From positions 1-64,000 of the forward strand of contig PBYI01000059.1 in NCBI GenBank assembly GCA_002729525.1: a stretch of DNA of 64,000 bases, read 5' to 3'. Below the pieces are notes generated by a model that was given only the letters and a program-made list of their open reading frames with translations, did not search any database and had not been told where the DNA came from. Of this stretch, positions 53,242 to 62,769 are shown in pieces. The position numbers were made by a program, and so were the translations under genes. The number at the start of each line of letters is the position of its first letter. Within the stretch, counting starts at the first letter, position 1. The stretch comes from Nocardioides sp. Its GTDB lineage: Bacteria; Actinomycetota; Actinomycetes; Propionibacteriales; Nocardioidaceae.

Positions 53242-53275
53242 TCCGGATCGCTCGGCCGGACCCGAGCGATCCGGA
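53242..53275 (-). promoter_or_regulatory. 14-bp inverted repeat in the protease 5' leader
   Basis: TCCGGATCGCTCGG (53242-53255) pairs perfectly with 53262-53275 around a 6-base loop, eight bases before the S8 protease ATG. It could be a repressor operator or, as RNA, a hairpin that covers the ribosome entry site. Confidence 0.6.
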
Positions 53276-53374
53276 CCGCAGCATCCTGCTCCGCCGACGT
53301 GACCGGAACCGGACAGCGGCCAGATCGGACAGCCTGATGGTCGACCGGTCCAGACCGCTCGGCGGGCGCGATCC

Positions 53375-54805
53375 CTAGAGGATGGCCCCGGGCACGTACG
53401 CCGCGGCCTCGGGGTGGCGCTCGACGACCTCGGCGACCCGGCGGCAGACCTCCTGGGTCTGGGCAACGGCGGCGCCGGTGAAGCTGATCGGCTCGGCCAC
53501 CAGCGCGGTGAGCTGGTCGGGCGTGAGGTTGAGCCGGGTGTCGGCGGCGAGCTTGGCGAAGACGTCGTTGTCGGCCTGGCCCTTGCGCATCGCCAGCGCG
53601 GTGCCGACGGCGGCCTCCTTGATCGCCTCGTGCGCGGACTCCCGGCCGACGCCGTTGCGCACGGCACTCATCAGCACCTTCGTGGTCGCCAGGAACGGCA
53701 GGTAGCGGTCGAGCTCGCGCTGGATGACGGCCGGGAACGCCCCGAACTCGTCGAGCACGGTGAGGAAGGTCTGGAAGAGGCCGTCGACGGCGAAGAAGGC
53801 GTCCGGCAGGGCGACCCGGCGTACGACGGAGCAGGAGACGTCGCCCTCGTTCCACTGGTCGCCGGCGAGCTCGCCGACCATCGAGAGGTAGCCACGGGTG
53901 ACGACGGCGAGGCCGTTGACCCGCTCGCAGGAGCGGGTGTTCATCTTGTGCGGCATCGCCGAGGAGCCGACCTGGCCCTCCTTGAACCCCTCGGTGACGA
54001 TCTCGTTGCCAGCCATCAGGCGGATGGTGGTGGCGAGGTTGGACGGCGCCGCGGTCAGCTGGACGAGGGCGGAGAGCACGTCGAAGTCGAGGCTGCGCGG
54101 GTAGACCTGGCCGACGCTGGTGAGCACCCGGTCGAAGCCGAGGTGGGCGGCGACCCGCTGCTCGAGGTCGGCGAGCTTGTCGGCGTCGCCGTCGAGGAGG
54201 TCGAGCATGTCCTGGGCGGTGCCCATCGGGCCCTTGATGCCGCGCAGCGGGTAGCGCGAGAGCAGGTCCTCGACCCGCTCGACCGACACCATCAGCTCGT
54301 CGGCGACGGTCGCGAAGCGCTTGCCGAGCGTCGTGGCCTGGGCGGCGACGTTGTGGCTGCGCCCGGCCATCACGGTGAGCTCGTGCTCGGCGGCGAGCCG
54401 GCCCAGGCGGGCCAGCGTGGCGACGGCGCGGTCGCGCAGCAGGCCGAGCGACTGCTTGACCTGGAGCTGCTCGACGTTCTCGGTGAGGTCGCGCGAGGTC
54501 ATGCCCTTGTGGATGTGCTCGTGCCCGGCGAGCGCCGAGAACTCCTCGATGCGCGCCTTCACGTCGTGCCGGGTGACCCGCTCGCGCGCGGCGATGCTGG
54601 CGAGGTCGACGCCGTCGACACCGAGGTCGACGACCTTCTCGTAGGCCTCGACGACGCCGTCGGGCACCTCGATGCCGAGGTCGCGCTGGGCCTTGAGCAC
54701 CGCGACCCACAGCTGCCGCTCGAGCACGATCTTGTGCTCGGGCGACCAGATCTCGGCGAGGTCGGCGGCGGCGTAGCGGGTGGCGAGCACGTTCGGGACG
54801 GTCAC
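53375..54805 (-). CDS. purB: Adenylosuccinate lyase
   Basis: Cleaves SAICAR to AICAR and adenylosuccinate to AMP, both with loss of fumarate. The 476-aa enzyme has the fumarase/aspartase signature GSSAMPHKMN, the catalytic His regions TSRDLTEN and AGRSHNVAAQ, and KVLMSAVRNGVGREAAHE-like text near the end (here RESAHEAI). GTG 54805 gives VTVPNVLATRYA, the usual family start, and lies seven bases after GACAAT; ATG 54814 three codons upstream is the alternative. Confidence 0.95.
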   Translation of the reverse strand: MTVPNVLATRYAAADLAEIWSPEHKIVLERQLWVAVLKAQRDLGIEVPDGVVEAYEKVVDLGVDGVDLASIAARERVTRHDVKARIEEFSALAGHEHIHKGMTSRDLTENVEQLQVKQSLGLLRDRAVATLARLGRLAAEHELTVMAGRSHNVAAQATTLGKRFATVADELMVSVERVEDLLSRYPLRGIKGPMGTAQDMLDLLDGDADKLADLEQRVAAHLGFDRVLTSVGQVYPRSLDFDVLSALVQLTAAPSNLATTIRLMAGNEIVTEGFKEGQVGSSAMPHKMNTRSCERVNGLAVVTRGYLSMVGELAGDQWNEGDVSCSVVRRVALPDAFFAVDGLFQTFLTVLDEFGAFPAVIQRELDRYLPFLATTKVLMSAVRNGVGRESAHEAIKEAAVGTALAMRKGQADNDVFAKLAADTRLNLTPDQLTALVAEPISFTGAAVAQTQEVCRRVAEVVERHPEAAAYVPGAIL

Positions 54806-54844
54806 GGTCCCCATTGTCGCCGCTCGGCGCGGCTCAGGCCGAAA

Positions 54845-54938
54845 CCGCGCTCGTGGTGGACGTTTCAGGTGTGCGAGCGGGCTGCTGACACCGAGAACGT
54901 CCACTTCGACGGGAACGTGCGCACCGTGACGAGCGCGG
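54845..54938. repeat. Nested inverted-repeat element flanked by 9-bp direct repeats
   Basis: Outer arms CCGCGCTCGT (54845-54854) and ACGAGCGCGG (54929-54938), inner arms GTGGACGTT (54856-54864) and AACGTCCAC (54896-54904). CTCAGGCCG occurs directly repeated on both sides (54833-54841 and 54945-54953), like a target-site duplication; the right copy runs into the Uma2 stop codon. No coding capacity. Confidence 0.7.
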
Positions 54939-54945
54939 GACGTCC

Positions 54946-55500
54946 TCAGGCCGGCAGGACCTCGTCGAGGTCGACCCGCACGACTCCCCGGTCGGCGACC
55001 GCGACCTCGGCTGTCGGCGTCGCCGCGTCCAGGTGCGCCACCGGCTCCCAGCCGCCGTCGACGTTGCGGTAGACGTCGATCGTGCGGTGATCGGGGTCGA
55101 CGACCCAGAACTGACCGACCCCGGCGTCGGCGTACTCGGCCGACTTCCGGACGGTGTCCTCGGACCGGGTGCTCGGTGAGAGCACCTCGGCCGCCAGCAG
55201 CGGCGGCTCGGTGACCCACGGTCCGTCCGGAGCACGGTCGACCACCATGACGTCGGGGACACGCATCCGAGTCGGCGACAGACGCAGGCCGGCCTCGGCC
55301 GCGACCACCACCCCGGGCAGCGCCCGGAAGACCGAGGCGAGCGCGCTCGCGGCCTGCCCGTGCCGGAACACTCCGGGCGGGCTCACGATGACCTCGCCGT
55401 CGGCGTACTCGGCCTTCGGGGTGTCCGGGAGCGCGAGGTACTCCTCCCACGACATGCGCAGGCGCTGCGCGGTCGTGGGGACCTCGTGCAGGCTCGACAT
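54946..55500 (-). CDS. Uma2 family (DUF820) putative endonuclease
   Basis: A 184-aa member of the Uma2/DUF820 PD-(D/E)XK-like family. Typical elements: MSWEEYLALPD at the front, KAEYADGEVIVSPP, VPDVMVVDR (conserved Asp), LLAAEVLSPSTR (conserved Glu) and KSAEYADAGVGQFWVVDPD (Lys, Tyr, Trp). Function is unknown; the family is very abundant in cyanobacteria and actinobacteria. ATG 55500 has GGGAGCACCG directly upstream. The inverted-repeat element lies right behind the gene. Confidence 0.88.
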   Translation of the reverse strand: MSSLHEVPTTAQRLRMSWEEYLALPDTPKAEYADGEVIVSPPGVFRHGQAASALASVFRALPGVVVAAEAGLRLSPTRMRVPDVMVVDRAPDGPWVTEPPLLAAEVLSPSTRSEDTVRKSAEYADAGVGQFWVVDPDHRTIDVYRNVDGGWEPVAHLDAATPTAEVAVADRGVVRVDLDEVLPA

Positions 55501-55626
55501 CGGTGCTCCCGTAGCGCGGCTGATGGTGGACACAACAGTGGGGCTGCCTTCCATGGTGGACCCGCGAGGGGCTCACCGGAAGCCTCGCCCGCCGACGCCG
55601 CACGCGCGAACGGCTCTCCACAGGCG

Positions 55627-55964
55627 TCAGCCGGGCGTCGGCCGCCAGTCGTCCCAGGGCGCCCACCACCGGTCGTCACGGTCGAGCAGCTCGCTCACCC
55701 CGCGCGCGGCCTCGAGCACCTGCGCGAGGTCGTCGACTGCCCGGGGACCGGGTCGAGGAAGAGCCCGTCGGAGTACCAGTCACCCGGACGCCGCAGCTGG
55801 AGCGCGGTCGGGCCGAGCCAGGCCGGGCGCGGCGCCCACGGGTGCAGGTGGCCGGAGGGGTGCGGCGGGAAGGTGAACGGCGCACCGTCGTACAGCTCGA
55901 CGGCCAGCACGCCCTCGTGCTTGACCAGCAGCTCGCCCGGCGCGAACGCCCGCCGGTCGGTCAC
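55627..55964 (-). pseudogene. Hypothetical gene coupled to purD, apparent 1-nt frameshift
   Basis: GTG 55964 overlaps the purD stop (GTGA) and starts MTDRRAFAPGELLVKHEGVLA, continuing to GDWYSDGLFLDP. That frame then degrades to QSTTSRRCSRPRAG and stops at 55695. In the next frame, high-GC3 coding resumes as RAVDDLAQVLEAARGVSELL and ends DDWRPTPG at 55627. One missing base in the C/G run 55740-55746 would restore a protein of about 112 aa. Trp- and Pro-rich, family not recognised. Real inactivation or a read error. Confidence 0.65.
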
Positions 55965-57196
55965 ACGCCGGCGGCGATGTCGGTGCGGTGCTGGGCGCCG
56001 GCGAAGTCGACGACGTCGACCCCTGCGTACGCCGCCTCGCGTGCGGTCGCGACGTCGTCACCGGTGCCGATGACGGCGAGCACCCGCCCGCCGGCGGTGA
56101 CCAGCTCGCCGGCGGCGACGGCCGTGCCGGCGTGGATCACGTGGCAGTCGGTGAGCCCGTCGGCGACGTCGGTGCCGAGGATGATGTCGCCCTTCGAGGA
56201 CGACTCGGGGGAGCCGGCGCTGGCCATCACCACGGCCACCGCGGCACCCTTCCGCCACACCGGCGCGGGCACGTGGGCGAGGGTGCCGGTGGCCGAGCCC
56301 CACAGCAGCGGCAGCAGCGGCGACTCCAGGAGCGCCAGCAGCGGCTGGGTCTCGGGGGCGCCGAAGCGGGCGTTGAACTCCACGACCCGCACGCCGCGCG
56401 AGGTCAGCGCGAGGCCGGCGTACAGGAGGCCCTCGAAGGGGGCGCCCCGGCGGGCCATCTCGTCGACGGTCGGCTGGAGCACGTCGCGCAGCACCTCGGC
56501 GACGAGGTCGTCGGGCGCCCACGGCAGCGGCGTGTAGGCGCCCATGCCGCCGGTGTTGGGTCCGGCGTCGCCGTCGAAGATGCGCTTGAAGTCCTGCGCG
56601 GGCTGGAGCGGGTAGACGGTCGTGCCGTCGCAGATGGCGAAGAGGGACACCTCCGGGCCGTCGAGGAACTCCTCGATGACGACCCGGTCGCAGGCGACGG
56701 CGTGGGCGAGCGCGGCCGCCCGGTCGTCGGTGACGACGACGCCCTTGCCGGCAGCGAGCCCGTCGTCCTTCACGACGTACGGCGCGCCCAGCTCGTCGAG
56801 CGCGGCCTCGGCCTCCTCGGCGGTGTGGCACACGAAGGCCCGGGCGGTCGGCACGCCGGCCGCCTCCATGACCTCCTTCGCGAACGCCTTCGAGCCCTCC
56901 AGGCGGGCGGCGGCGGCCGTCGGGCCGAAGACCGCGATCCCGCGGCGGCGTACGTCGTCGGTGACCCCGGCGCCCAGCGGCGCCTCCGGTCCGACGACGA
57001 CGAGGTCGACGCCCAGGTCGACCGCCAGCGCGGCCACCGCCTCGCCGTCGACCGGGTCGACGTCGTGCAGGGTCGCCAGCGGCGCCATGCCGGGGTTGCC
57101 GGGGGCCGCGTGGACCTCGGTCGTGCCGGGGTCGGCCGCCAGCGCCCGCACCAGCGCGTGCTCGCGTCCACCCGTGCCGATCACCAGGATTCTCAC
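55961..57196 (-). CDS. purD: Phosphoribosylamine--glycine ligase
   Basis: Second step of purine synthesis: phosphoribosylamine plus glycine and ATP to GAR. The 411-aa ATP-grasp enzyme has ILVIGTGGREHALV, GNPGMA, VKDDGLAAGKGVVV, FNARFGAPETQ and GPNTGGMGAYTP, all family hallmarks. GTG 57196 begins exactly at the conserved start and follows TAGGAT (57210-57205) by eight bases; GTG 57217 upstream would add seven unconserved residues. Coupled to the frameshifted gene behind it. Confidence 0.96.
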   Translation of the reverse strand: MRILVIGTGGREHALVRALAADPGTTEVHAAPGNPGMAPLATLHDVDPVDGEAVAALAVDLGVDLVVVGPEAPLGAGVTDDVRRRGIAVFGPTAAAARLEGSKAFAKEVMEAAGVPTARAFVCHTAEEAEAALDELGAPYVVKDDGLAAGKGVVVTDDRAAALAHAVACDRVVIEEFLDGPEVSLFAICDGTTVYPLQPAQDFKRIFDGDAGPNTGGMGAYTPLPWAPDDLVAEVLRDVLQPTVDEMARRGAPFEGLLYAGLALTSRGVRVVEFNARFGAPETQPLLALLESPLLPLLWGSATGTLAHVPAPVWRKGAAVAVVMASAGSPESSSKGDIILGTDVADGLTDCHVIHAGTAVAAGELVTAGGRVLAVIGTGDDVATAREAAYAGVDVVDFAGAQHRTDIAAGV

Positions 57197-57204
57197 GATC
57201 GACG

Positions 57205-57210
57205 ATCCTA
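57205..57210 (-). promoter_or_regulatory. purD leaderless -10 (TAGGAT)
   Basis: TAGGAT on the minus strand ends eight bases before the purD GTG; no Shine-Dalgarno sequence. Confidence 0.55.
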
Positions 57211-57263
57211 CGGACACCGCCGGTCCGGGGTTGACGTCCGGCCGGACCGGGCAGGAGGCGGGA

Positions 57264-59267
57264 GTGACCGACGTCCCTGCGCCCGCTCCCGGTGACCACG
57301 TCGCGCACTACCGCGTCGACTCCGTCGTACGTCGTGAGGGCGCCACCACCGTCCTCGACGCCACCGACACCCGCCTCGGACGGCGGGTGACGCTGCGGGT
57401 GGTCCCCGCCGGCGGTGACGGCGAGAGCGACGAGGCGGCCGAGCGGTTCCGCCGCGAGGCCGCGACGCTGGCGCGCCTGGAGTCGCCGCACGTGCTGGCG
57501 GTCTACGACTCCGGCAGCGACGCCGGCCACCTGTGGTCGGCCACGCAGCGGCCCGCCGGGGGCGACCTCGCGGACGTGCTGGCGACGTACGGGCGGGTGC
57601 CGCCGGAGCCGGCCGCGCTGCTGTGCTCCCAGGTCGCCGACGCGCTGGTGCTGCCGCACCGCTCGGAGGTCGCGCCGGCGACGGTCCGGGCCGAGGACGT
57701 GCTGCTGCGCGACCCCTGGCCGTCCGCCCACGGGGCCGCGCCGCACGTGCTGCTCACCGGTCTCGCGGAGGCCGCGCACGGCGGCGGTGCGCCCCCGGCC
57801 GCCAACATCACCGACGTGGGGCGGCTCCTGTGGCACCTGCTCACCGGCTCCCCCGCCGACCACGACGTCACCCCCTTCGGCGGCGCGGACCGGATGACCC
57901 GCGGGCTCGACGAGGTGCTGCGTCGCACGGGCGCCGCCCCCGGCGCGAGCGAACGGTTCACCGACGTGGCCGTGCTGCGCGACGCGCTCCGGCTCATCGC
58001 CGGCGAGGCGCTCCCCGCCGGCACGCCGCCGCCGCTGCGCGCCTGGGAGGCGACGGCGCCGGCGTACGGGCCCGTGGGCGGCGGTACGGAGGCCTCGACG
58101 CCCCCCGCCCGGCGTCGTACGCCGCTGCTCGTCGCGGGCGCCGTCGCCCTCGTGCTCGCCGTGGCCGTCGGGATCGGCGCGGCACTGCTGACCGGTGGCT
58201 CCGACCCGTCCGACGTCGCCGGCGGGTCGGGCAGCACCCCCACGGGCGGCGCCACCGAGGGCGGGACCGCCGCGCCGACCGTGGTCGCCGGCGACCTGAC
58301 CGGAGACGGGTACGGCGACCTCGCGCTGTCCGAGTCCCGGGTCGCGGTCGTGTGGCGGTCGAACGGCACCACTTTCAAGCGCTCGCCGGGCCGGCTGGTC
58401 GCCCAGCCCGCGGTCACCGGCGACTTCACCGAGGGCGCGGGCCTGGAGACCGTCGCGCTCTCCGGCACCGAGCCCAGCCTCACCGCGGCCCTGCTCGACG
58501 CGGAGGGCACCACGGTGGCGACGTCCCCGCTGGAGACCGGCGAGGGCAGCTCGTACGAGGTGCAGGTCGCGGCGGCGGACGTCGACGGCGACGGCCGCGA
58601 CGACCTGGTCGTGCTCACCGGCGCGAGCTCACCCCGCCGCCTCGTGGTCGGCCTCAACACCGGCGACGGCACGTTCGGCGCCGCGTCGGTGTGGTTCGAG
58701 GGCGACCTGCCGACCACCGCCCGGGTCGTCGGTGGCGACGTCGACGGCGACGGCACGGACGAGGTGCTGGTCGTCGGGTCGTCCGACGCCTCCTACACCG
58801 ACACGCTCGACGTGCAGCTGCTCGACGCCGCCGACGGCGCGCTGTCGGAGGTCACGACGCACGGCGTCACCGGTGGCGGGGGGGTCACCCGCGTCGAGGA
58901 CGTCGCCGCCACCGACGTCGACGGCGACGGGACCGACGAGCTCGTCGCGTTCTCGCTCGGCTCCTACTCCGGCGACTCGACCACCGTGACCGTCACGTCG
59001 TACGACGGGGGCGAGCCGACCGTCGCCGACTGGTACGACGACGACCTCCGCCGGGCCGAGGGCGACTACAGCGGCACGCTCCTGATGACCGACGTCGACG
59101 GCGACGGGCGCACCGACCTGGTGCTCCCGCAGGCCAGCGACAGCAACGCGCACGTGCTGCTGTCGGACGGGGAGGCCTTCGTGGAGGACGCGAGCTGGAC
59201 GGCCCCGCTCAAGGGCTACCCGTCCGACAGCACCAGCTGGGAGCCGCTGGGCGGCAGCGCCGGCTGA
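57264..59267 (+). CDS. Predicted pseudokinase-TM-FG-GAP/VCBS repeat protein
   Basis: A 667-aa membrane protein of unusual build. Residues 1-245 follow the order of a bacterial Ser/Thr kinase (HYRVDSVV glycine-loop region, beta3, alphaC), but catalysis looks lost: the beta3 Lys is replaced (VTLRVVP), the HRD loop reads PHRSEVAPATV and there is no DFG (VLLTGLAEAA). One TM helix (about 287-310) follows, then a Gly/Thr linker and an outside domain with five Ca2+-type FG-GAP loops (DLTGDGYGD, DVDGDGRDD, DVDGDGTDE twice, DVDGDGRTD). GTG 57264 has AGGAGG upstream. Probably senses or scaffolds; divergent from purD. Confidence 0.85.
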   Translation: MTDVPAPAPGDHVAHYRVDSVVRREGATTVLDATDTRLGRRVTLRVVPAGGDGESDEAAERFRREAATLARLESPHVLAVYDSGSDAGHLWSATQRPAGGDLADVLATYGRVPPEPAALLCSQVADALVLPHRSEVAPATVRAEDVLLRDPWPSAHGAAPHVLLTGLAEAAHGGGAPPAANITDVGRLLWHLLTGSPADHDVTPFGGADRMTRGLDEVLRRTGAAPGASERFTDVAVLRDALRLIAGEALPAGTPPPLRAWEATAPAYGPVGGGTEASTPPARRRTPLLVAGAVALVLAVAVGIGAALLTGGSDPSDVAGGSGSTPTGGATEGGTAAPTVVAGDLTGDGYGDLALSESRVAVVWRSNGTTFKRSPGRLVAQPAVTGDFTEGAGLETVALSGTEPSLTAALLDAEGTTVATSPLETGEGSSYEVQVAAADVDGDGRDDLVVLTGASSPRRLVVGLNTGDGTFGAASVWFEGDLPTTARVVGGDVDGDGTDEVLVVGSSDASYTDTLDVQLLDAADGALSEVTTHGVTGGGGVTRVEDVAATDVDGDGTDELVAFSLGSYSGDSTTVTVTSYDGGEPTVADWYDDDLRRAEGDYSGTLLMTDVDGDGRTDLVLPQASDSNAHVLLSDGEAFVEDASWTAPLKGYPSDSTSWEPLGGSAG

Positions 59268-59291
59268 GCCCCCGCGCGCGGCGGGCCGGTC

Positions 59292-60596
<1,305 letters not shown>

Positions 60597-60662
60597 GTCG
60601 ATCTCCCTTTGCTGTTGCGTGCAGGTCGCACAGGCCACCGGTGCGGCCCGGACAGCGAGGAA

Positions 60663-60684
60663 CCCCGGCGCAAGCGCACCGGGG
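60663..60684 (-). promoter_or_regulatory. purA leader: -10 TAGCGT with leader hairpin
   Basis: TAGCGT (60703-60698, minus strand) is a likely -10. CCCCGG (60663-60668) and CCGGGG (60679-60684) form a 6-bp hairpin in the leader. I see no known purine riboswitch; the rest of 60597-60862 holds no gene. Confidence 0.4.
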
Positions 60685-60862
60685 CTCTTGCAGCCTCACG
60701 CTACCAACATCGGACCTGCGGTCTCCATGCCGAGAGCGCGGACGGCGGTCGAGTGCCGCAGCGGCCTTGGGCGCTCGCGCCCTGCGGCGCGGACGGAGAG
60801 ACCCGTCCGCACTGCAGAGGGCAGAACTCGGTGGAGGCCGCTCGTCGTGCGCGGCGACCGGG

Positions 60863-61318
60863 TCAGGACGGGGTGACGCCGACACTCCAGGTGACGCCGA
60901 ACCGATCGGTCAGCATGCCGAAACCGGGACTCCAGGCCGACGCGGCGAGAGGCTCGACCACGGCGGCGTCGACAGCAAGCTTGTCCCAGTAGCCCTGGGC
61001 CTCGTCGAGGGTGTCGGCGTTGATGGAGACGAAGAGCGCCTGGTCGGTCAGGGTGGTGTTGTTCTCGCGCCGGGTCGTGCTGCCGCCCACGATGGTGCCC
61101 CCGGTCTCGCCGGGGACGTCGTAGGCCATGACCCGGAACCCGTTGTCGGCGGTGACGACGCCGAAGACGACCCCCTCCGCGCCCGGGATGTCCTTCGGCG
61201 TCCCGAGGTCGGCGTAGGTGTTGATGACGCAGTCGCCGCCGAACACCGACCGGTAGAAGTCGAGGGCCGCTCGCGCGTCGCCGCGGAAGTTGAGGTGGGT
61301 CGTCGTCTGGATCGTCAT
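60863..61318 (-). CDS. VOC family protein (PhnB/glyoxalase-like)
   Basis: A 151-aa vicinal-oxygen-chelate fold protein of the PhnB-type (SRPBCC-unrelated 3-demethylubiquinone-like) group: HLNFRGDARAALDFYRSVFGG at the start, GFRVMAYDVPGE and WSPGFGMLTDRFGVTWSVGV at the end. It probably binds a metal or small ligand; enzymatic role unknown. ATG 61318 has AAGGAGC upstream. Divergent from the WYL regulator, which often controls such neighbours. Confidence 0.88.
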   Translation of the reverse strand: MTIQTTTHLNFRGDARAALDFYRSVFGGDCVINTYADLGTPKDIPGAEGVVFGVVTADNGFRVMAYDVPGETGGTIVGGSTTRRENNTTLTDQALFVSINADTLDEAQGYWDKLAVDAAVVEPLAASAWSPGFGMLTDRFGVTWSVGVTPS

Positions 61319-61363
61319 CGTTGCTCCTTGATCGGTGCCACGGCCACGGCGGCCTGGTGAGAG

Positions 61364-61402
61364 CTAGACTTGCAGCCGTCTAGGTCAGGAAATGTCCTAG
61401 AC
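61364..61402. promoter_or_regulatory. Operator-like half-sites in VOC/WYL divergent region
   Basis: Three alternating half-sites: CTAGAC (61364-61369), GTCTAGG (61378-61384) and CCTAGAC (61396-61402). They make two overlapping inverted repeats. The WYL gene's -10 TACTCT (61409-61414) follows, seven bases before its ATG. Confidence 0.6.
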
Positions 61403-61421
61403 CGGAACTACTCTTCAATCC

Positions 61422-62423
61422 ATGACCACGACCGCCTCTCGACTGCTGGGGCTACTGTCGCTGCTGCAGACCCGACGCGACTGGCCCGGCTCTGCGTTGG
61501 CGGAGCGACTGCAGGTCAGCGACCGGACGGTCAGACGCGACATCGACCGGCTCCGGGCGATGGGCTATCGCATCGCGGCGACCATGGGGCCCGACGGCGG
61601 GTACCGCCTCGGGGCGGGTGAGGAGCTTCCTCCGCTGTTGTTCGACGACGACCAGGCGATTGCGGTCGCCGTGGCGTTGAAGACCGCTCCCGCCGCAGGC
61701 GTCGACATTCAGGAGGGCGCCATCCGCGCGCTGGGGACCATCCGCCAGGTGATGCCCTCGCGCCTGCGACACCGGCTCGACGCACTCGAGATCACCGCGA
61801 TCTCCGATCGCGCGGGTGGCGGCCCCGCCCCGAGCGTGTCCACCGACGTCCTCGTCCAGCTCGCCGCTGCCGTCCGCGCCCGCGAGGTGCTCCGTTTCGA
61901 CTACGCCGCCCGCGACGCCGAGCCAGACGCGGAACCAAGCAACCCGCCAAGGCGCGTGGAGCCCCACCACATCGTCACCTCGCACGGCAGGTGGCTCCTG
62001 CTCGGCTGGGACCTCGACCGCCTGGACTGGCGACTGTTCAGCGTCGACCGGGTCACCCCTCGGACCCCCACGGGGCCGCGGTTCTCGCCGCGCCGGGTCC
62101 CGGGTGAGGACGTCCACAAGTTCGTCTCGGCGCGCTTCAAGGGCAGGGACGTCAACGAGTGGCCGTGCCGAGGAACGGTGATCCTCGACCTGCCGGCCCG
62201 AGACGTGCTGCCCTTCGCCGGAGACGGCACCGTCCGCACGGTCTCCGAGACCCGGTGCAGCCTCGAGCTCGGTTCCTGGTCCTGGGGCTCGCTGGCCGCG
62301 TCCTTCGGTCGATTCGAGGTCGCCATCGAGGTCGTCGAACCGCCAGAGCTCGTCGAGGCGTTCGCCGTCCTGGCCAGCCGCTTCGACGCCACTGCATCCC
62401 GCGAGCGGGTTTCCGGCTACTGA
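61422..62423 (+). CDS. WYL domain-containing HTH transcriptional regulator
   Basis: A 333-aa regulator with an N-terminal DeoR/HTH_11 winged helix (SALAERLQVSDRTVRRDIDRLRAMGYRI, about 25-55), a middle helical region, a WYL ligand domain (about 140-225, ARDAE...PHHIVTSHGRWLLLGWDLDRLDWRLFSVDR with the R and W motifs) and a WCX C-terminal domain. Likely controls the divergent VOC gene and itself. ATG 61422 is leaderless (TACTCT seven bases before). Confidence 0.92.
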   Translation: MTTTASRLLGLLSLLQTRRDWPGSALAERLQVSDRTVRRDIDRLRAMGYRIAATMGPDGGYRLGAGEELPPLLFDDDQAIAVAVALKTAPAAGVDIQEGAIRALGTIRQVMPSRLRHRLDALEITAISDRAGGGPAPSVSTDVLVQLAAAVRAREVLRFDYAARDAEPDAEPSNPPRRVEPHHIVTSHGRWLLLGWDLDRLDWRLFSVDRVTPRTPTGPRFSPRRVPGEDVHKFVSARFKGRDVNEWPCRGTVILDLPARDVLPFAGDGTVRTVSETRCSLELGSWSWGSLAASFGRFEVAIEVVEPPELVEAFAVLASRFDATASRERVSGY

Positions 62424-62757
62424 GAGGCGCCTGCGAGGAGCCACCCCGGACGCAGACTGGCGCGTCCGCCAGCGACATGCCGCTCCCCCGGTTCCAGTTG
62501 TGAAACCTCGTACGACAACGCCGCAGGACGCCCGAGGCGAGCGGCCGTCCGCGTCCCGCATGCCCCGTCCGGGGAACTCCCCGGCGACGGTGCCCCATCC
62601 GGCGCAACCGCCCGCCTACGTGGACGACCTCTTCTGGAGGCGGTCGGTTCGTCAGGGTTCATCGCACGAAGCTCGTCAGCCTTTCCGGCATCTCAACAGG
62701 ACGGTCCGCGGGCGGGCACCGACCCGAAGGAGGGGCCTCGTCGGGGCGCCGGCGCAC
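62424..62757. other. Non-coding region downstream of WYL gene
   Basis: No gene is supported. A hairpin CTGGCG-CGTC-CGCCAG (62457-62472) 34 nt after the WYL stop is a weak terminator candidate. Small frames here have Arg/Pro-rich composition and no RBS. Confidence 0.55.
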
Positions 62758-62763
62758 TAGGCT
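62758..62763 (+). promoter_or_regulatory. Leaderless -10 (TAGGCT)
   Basis: TAGGCT ends six bases before ATG 62770 of the lipid-kinase gene; no Shine-Dalgarno sequence. Confidence 0.6.
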
Positions 62764-62769
62764 CGCCGC

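Noticed and set aside
62500..62760. Small plus-strand frame before the lipid-kinase gene
   Set aside because: Arg/Pro-rich product, no RBS, and it covers the -10 box of the lipid-kinase gene.
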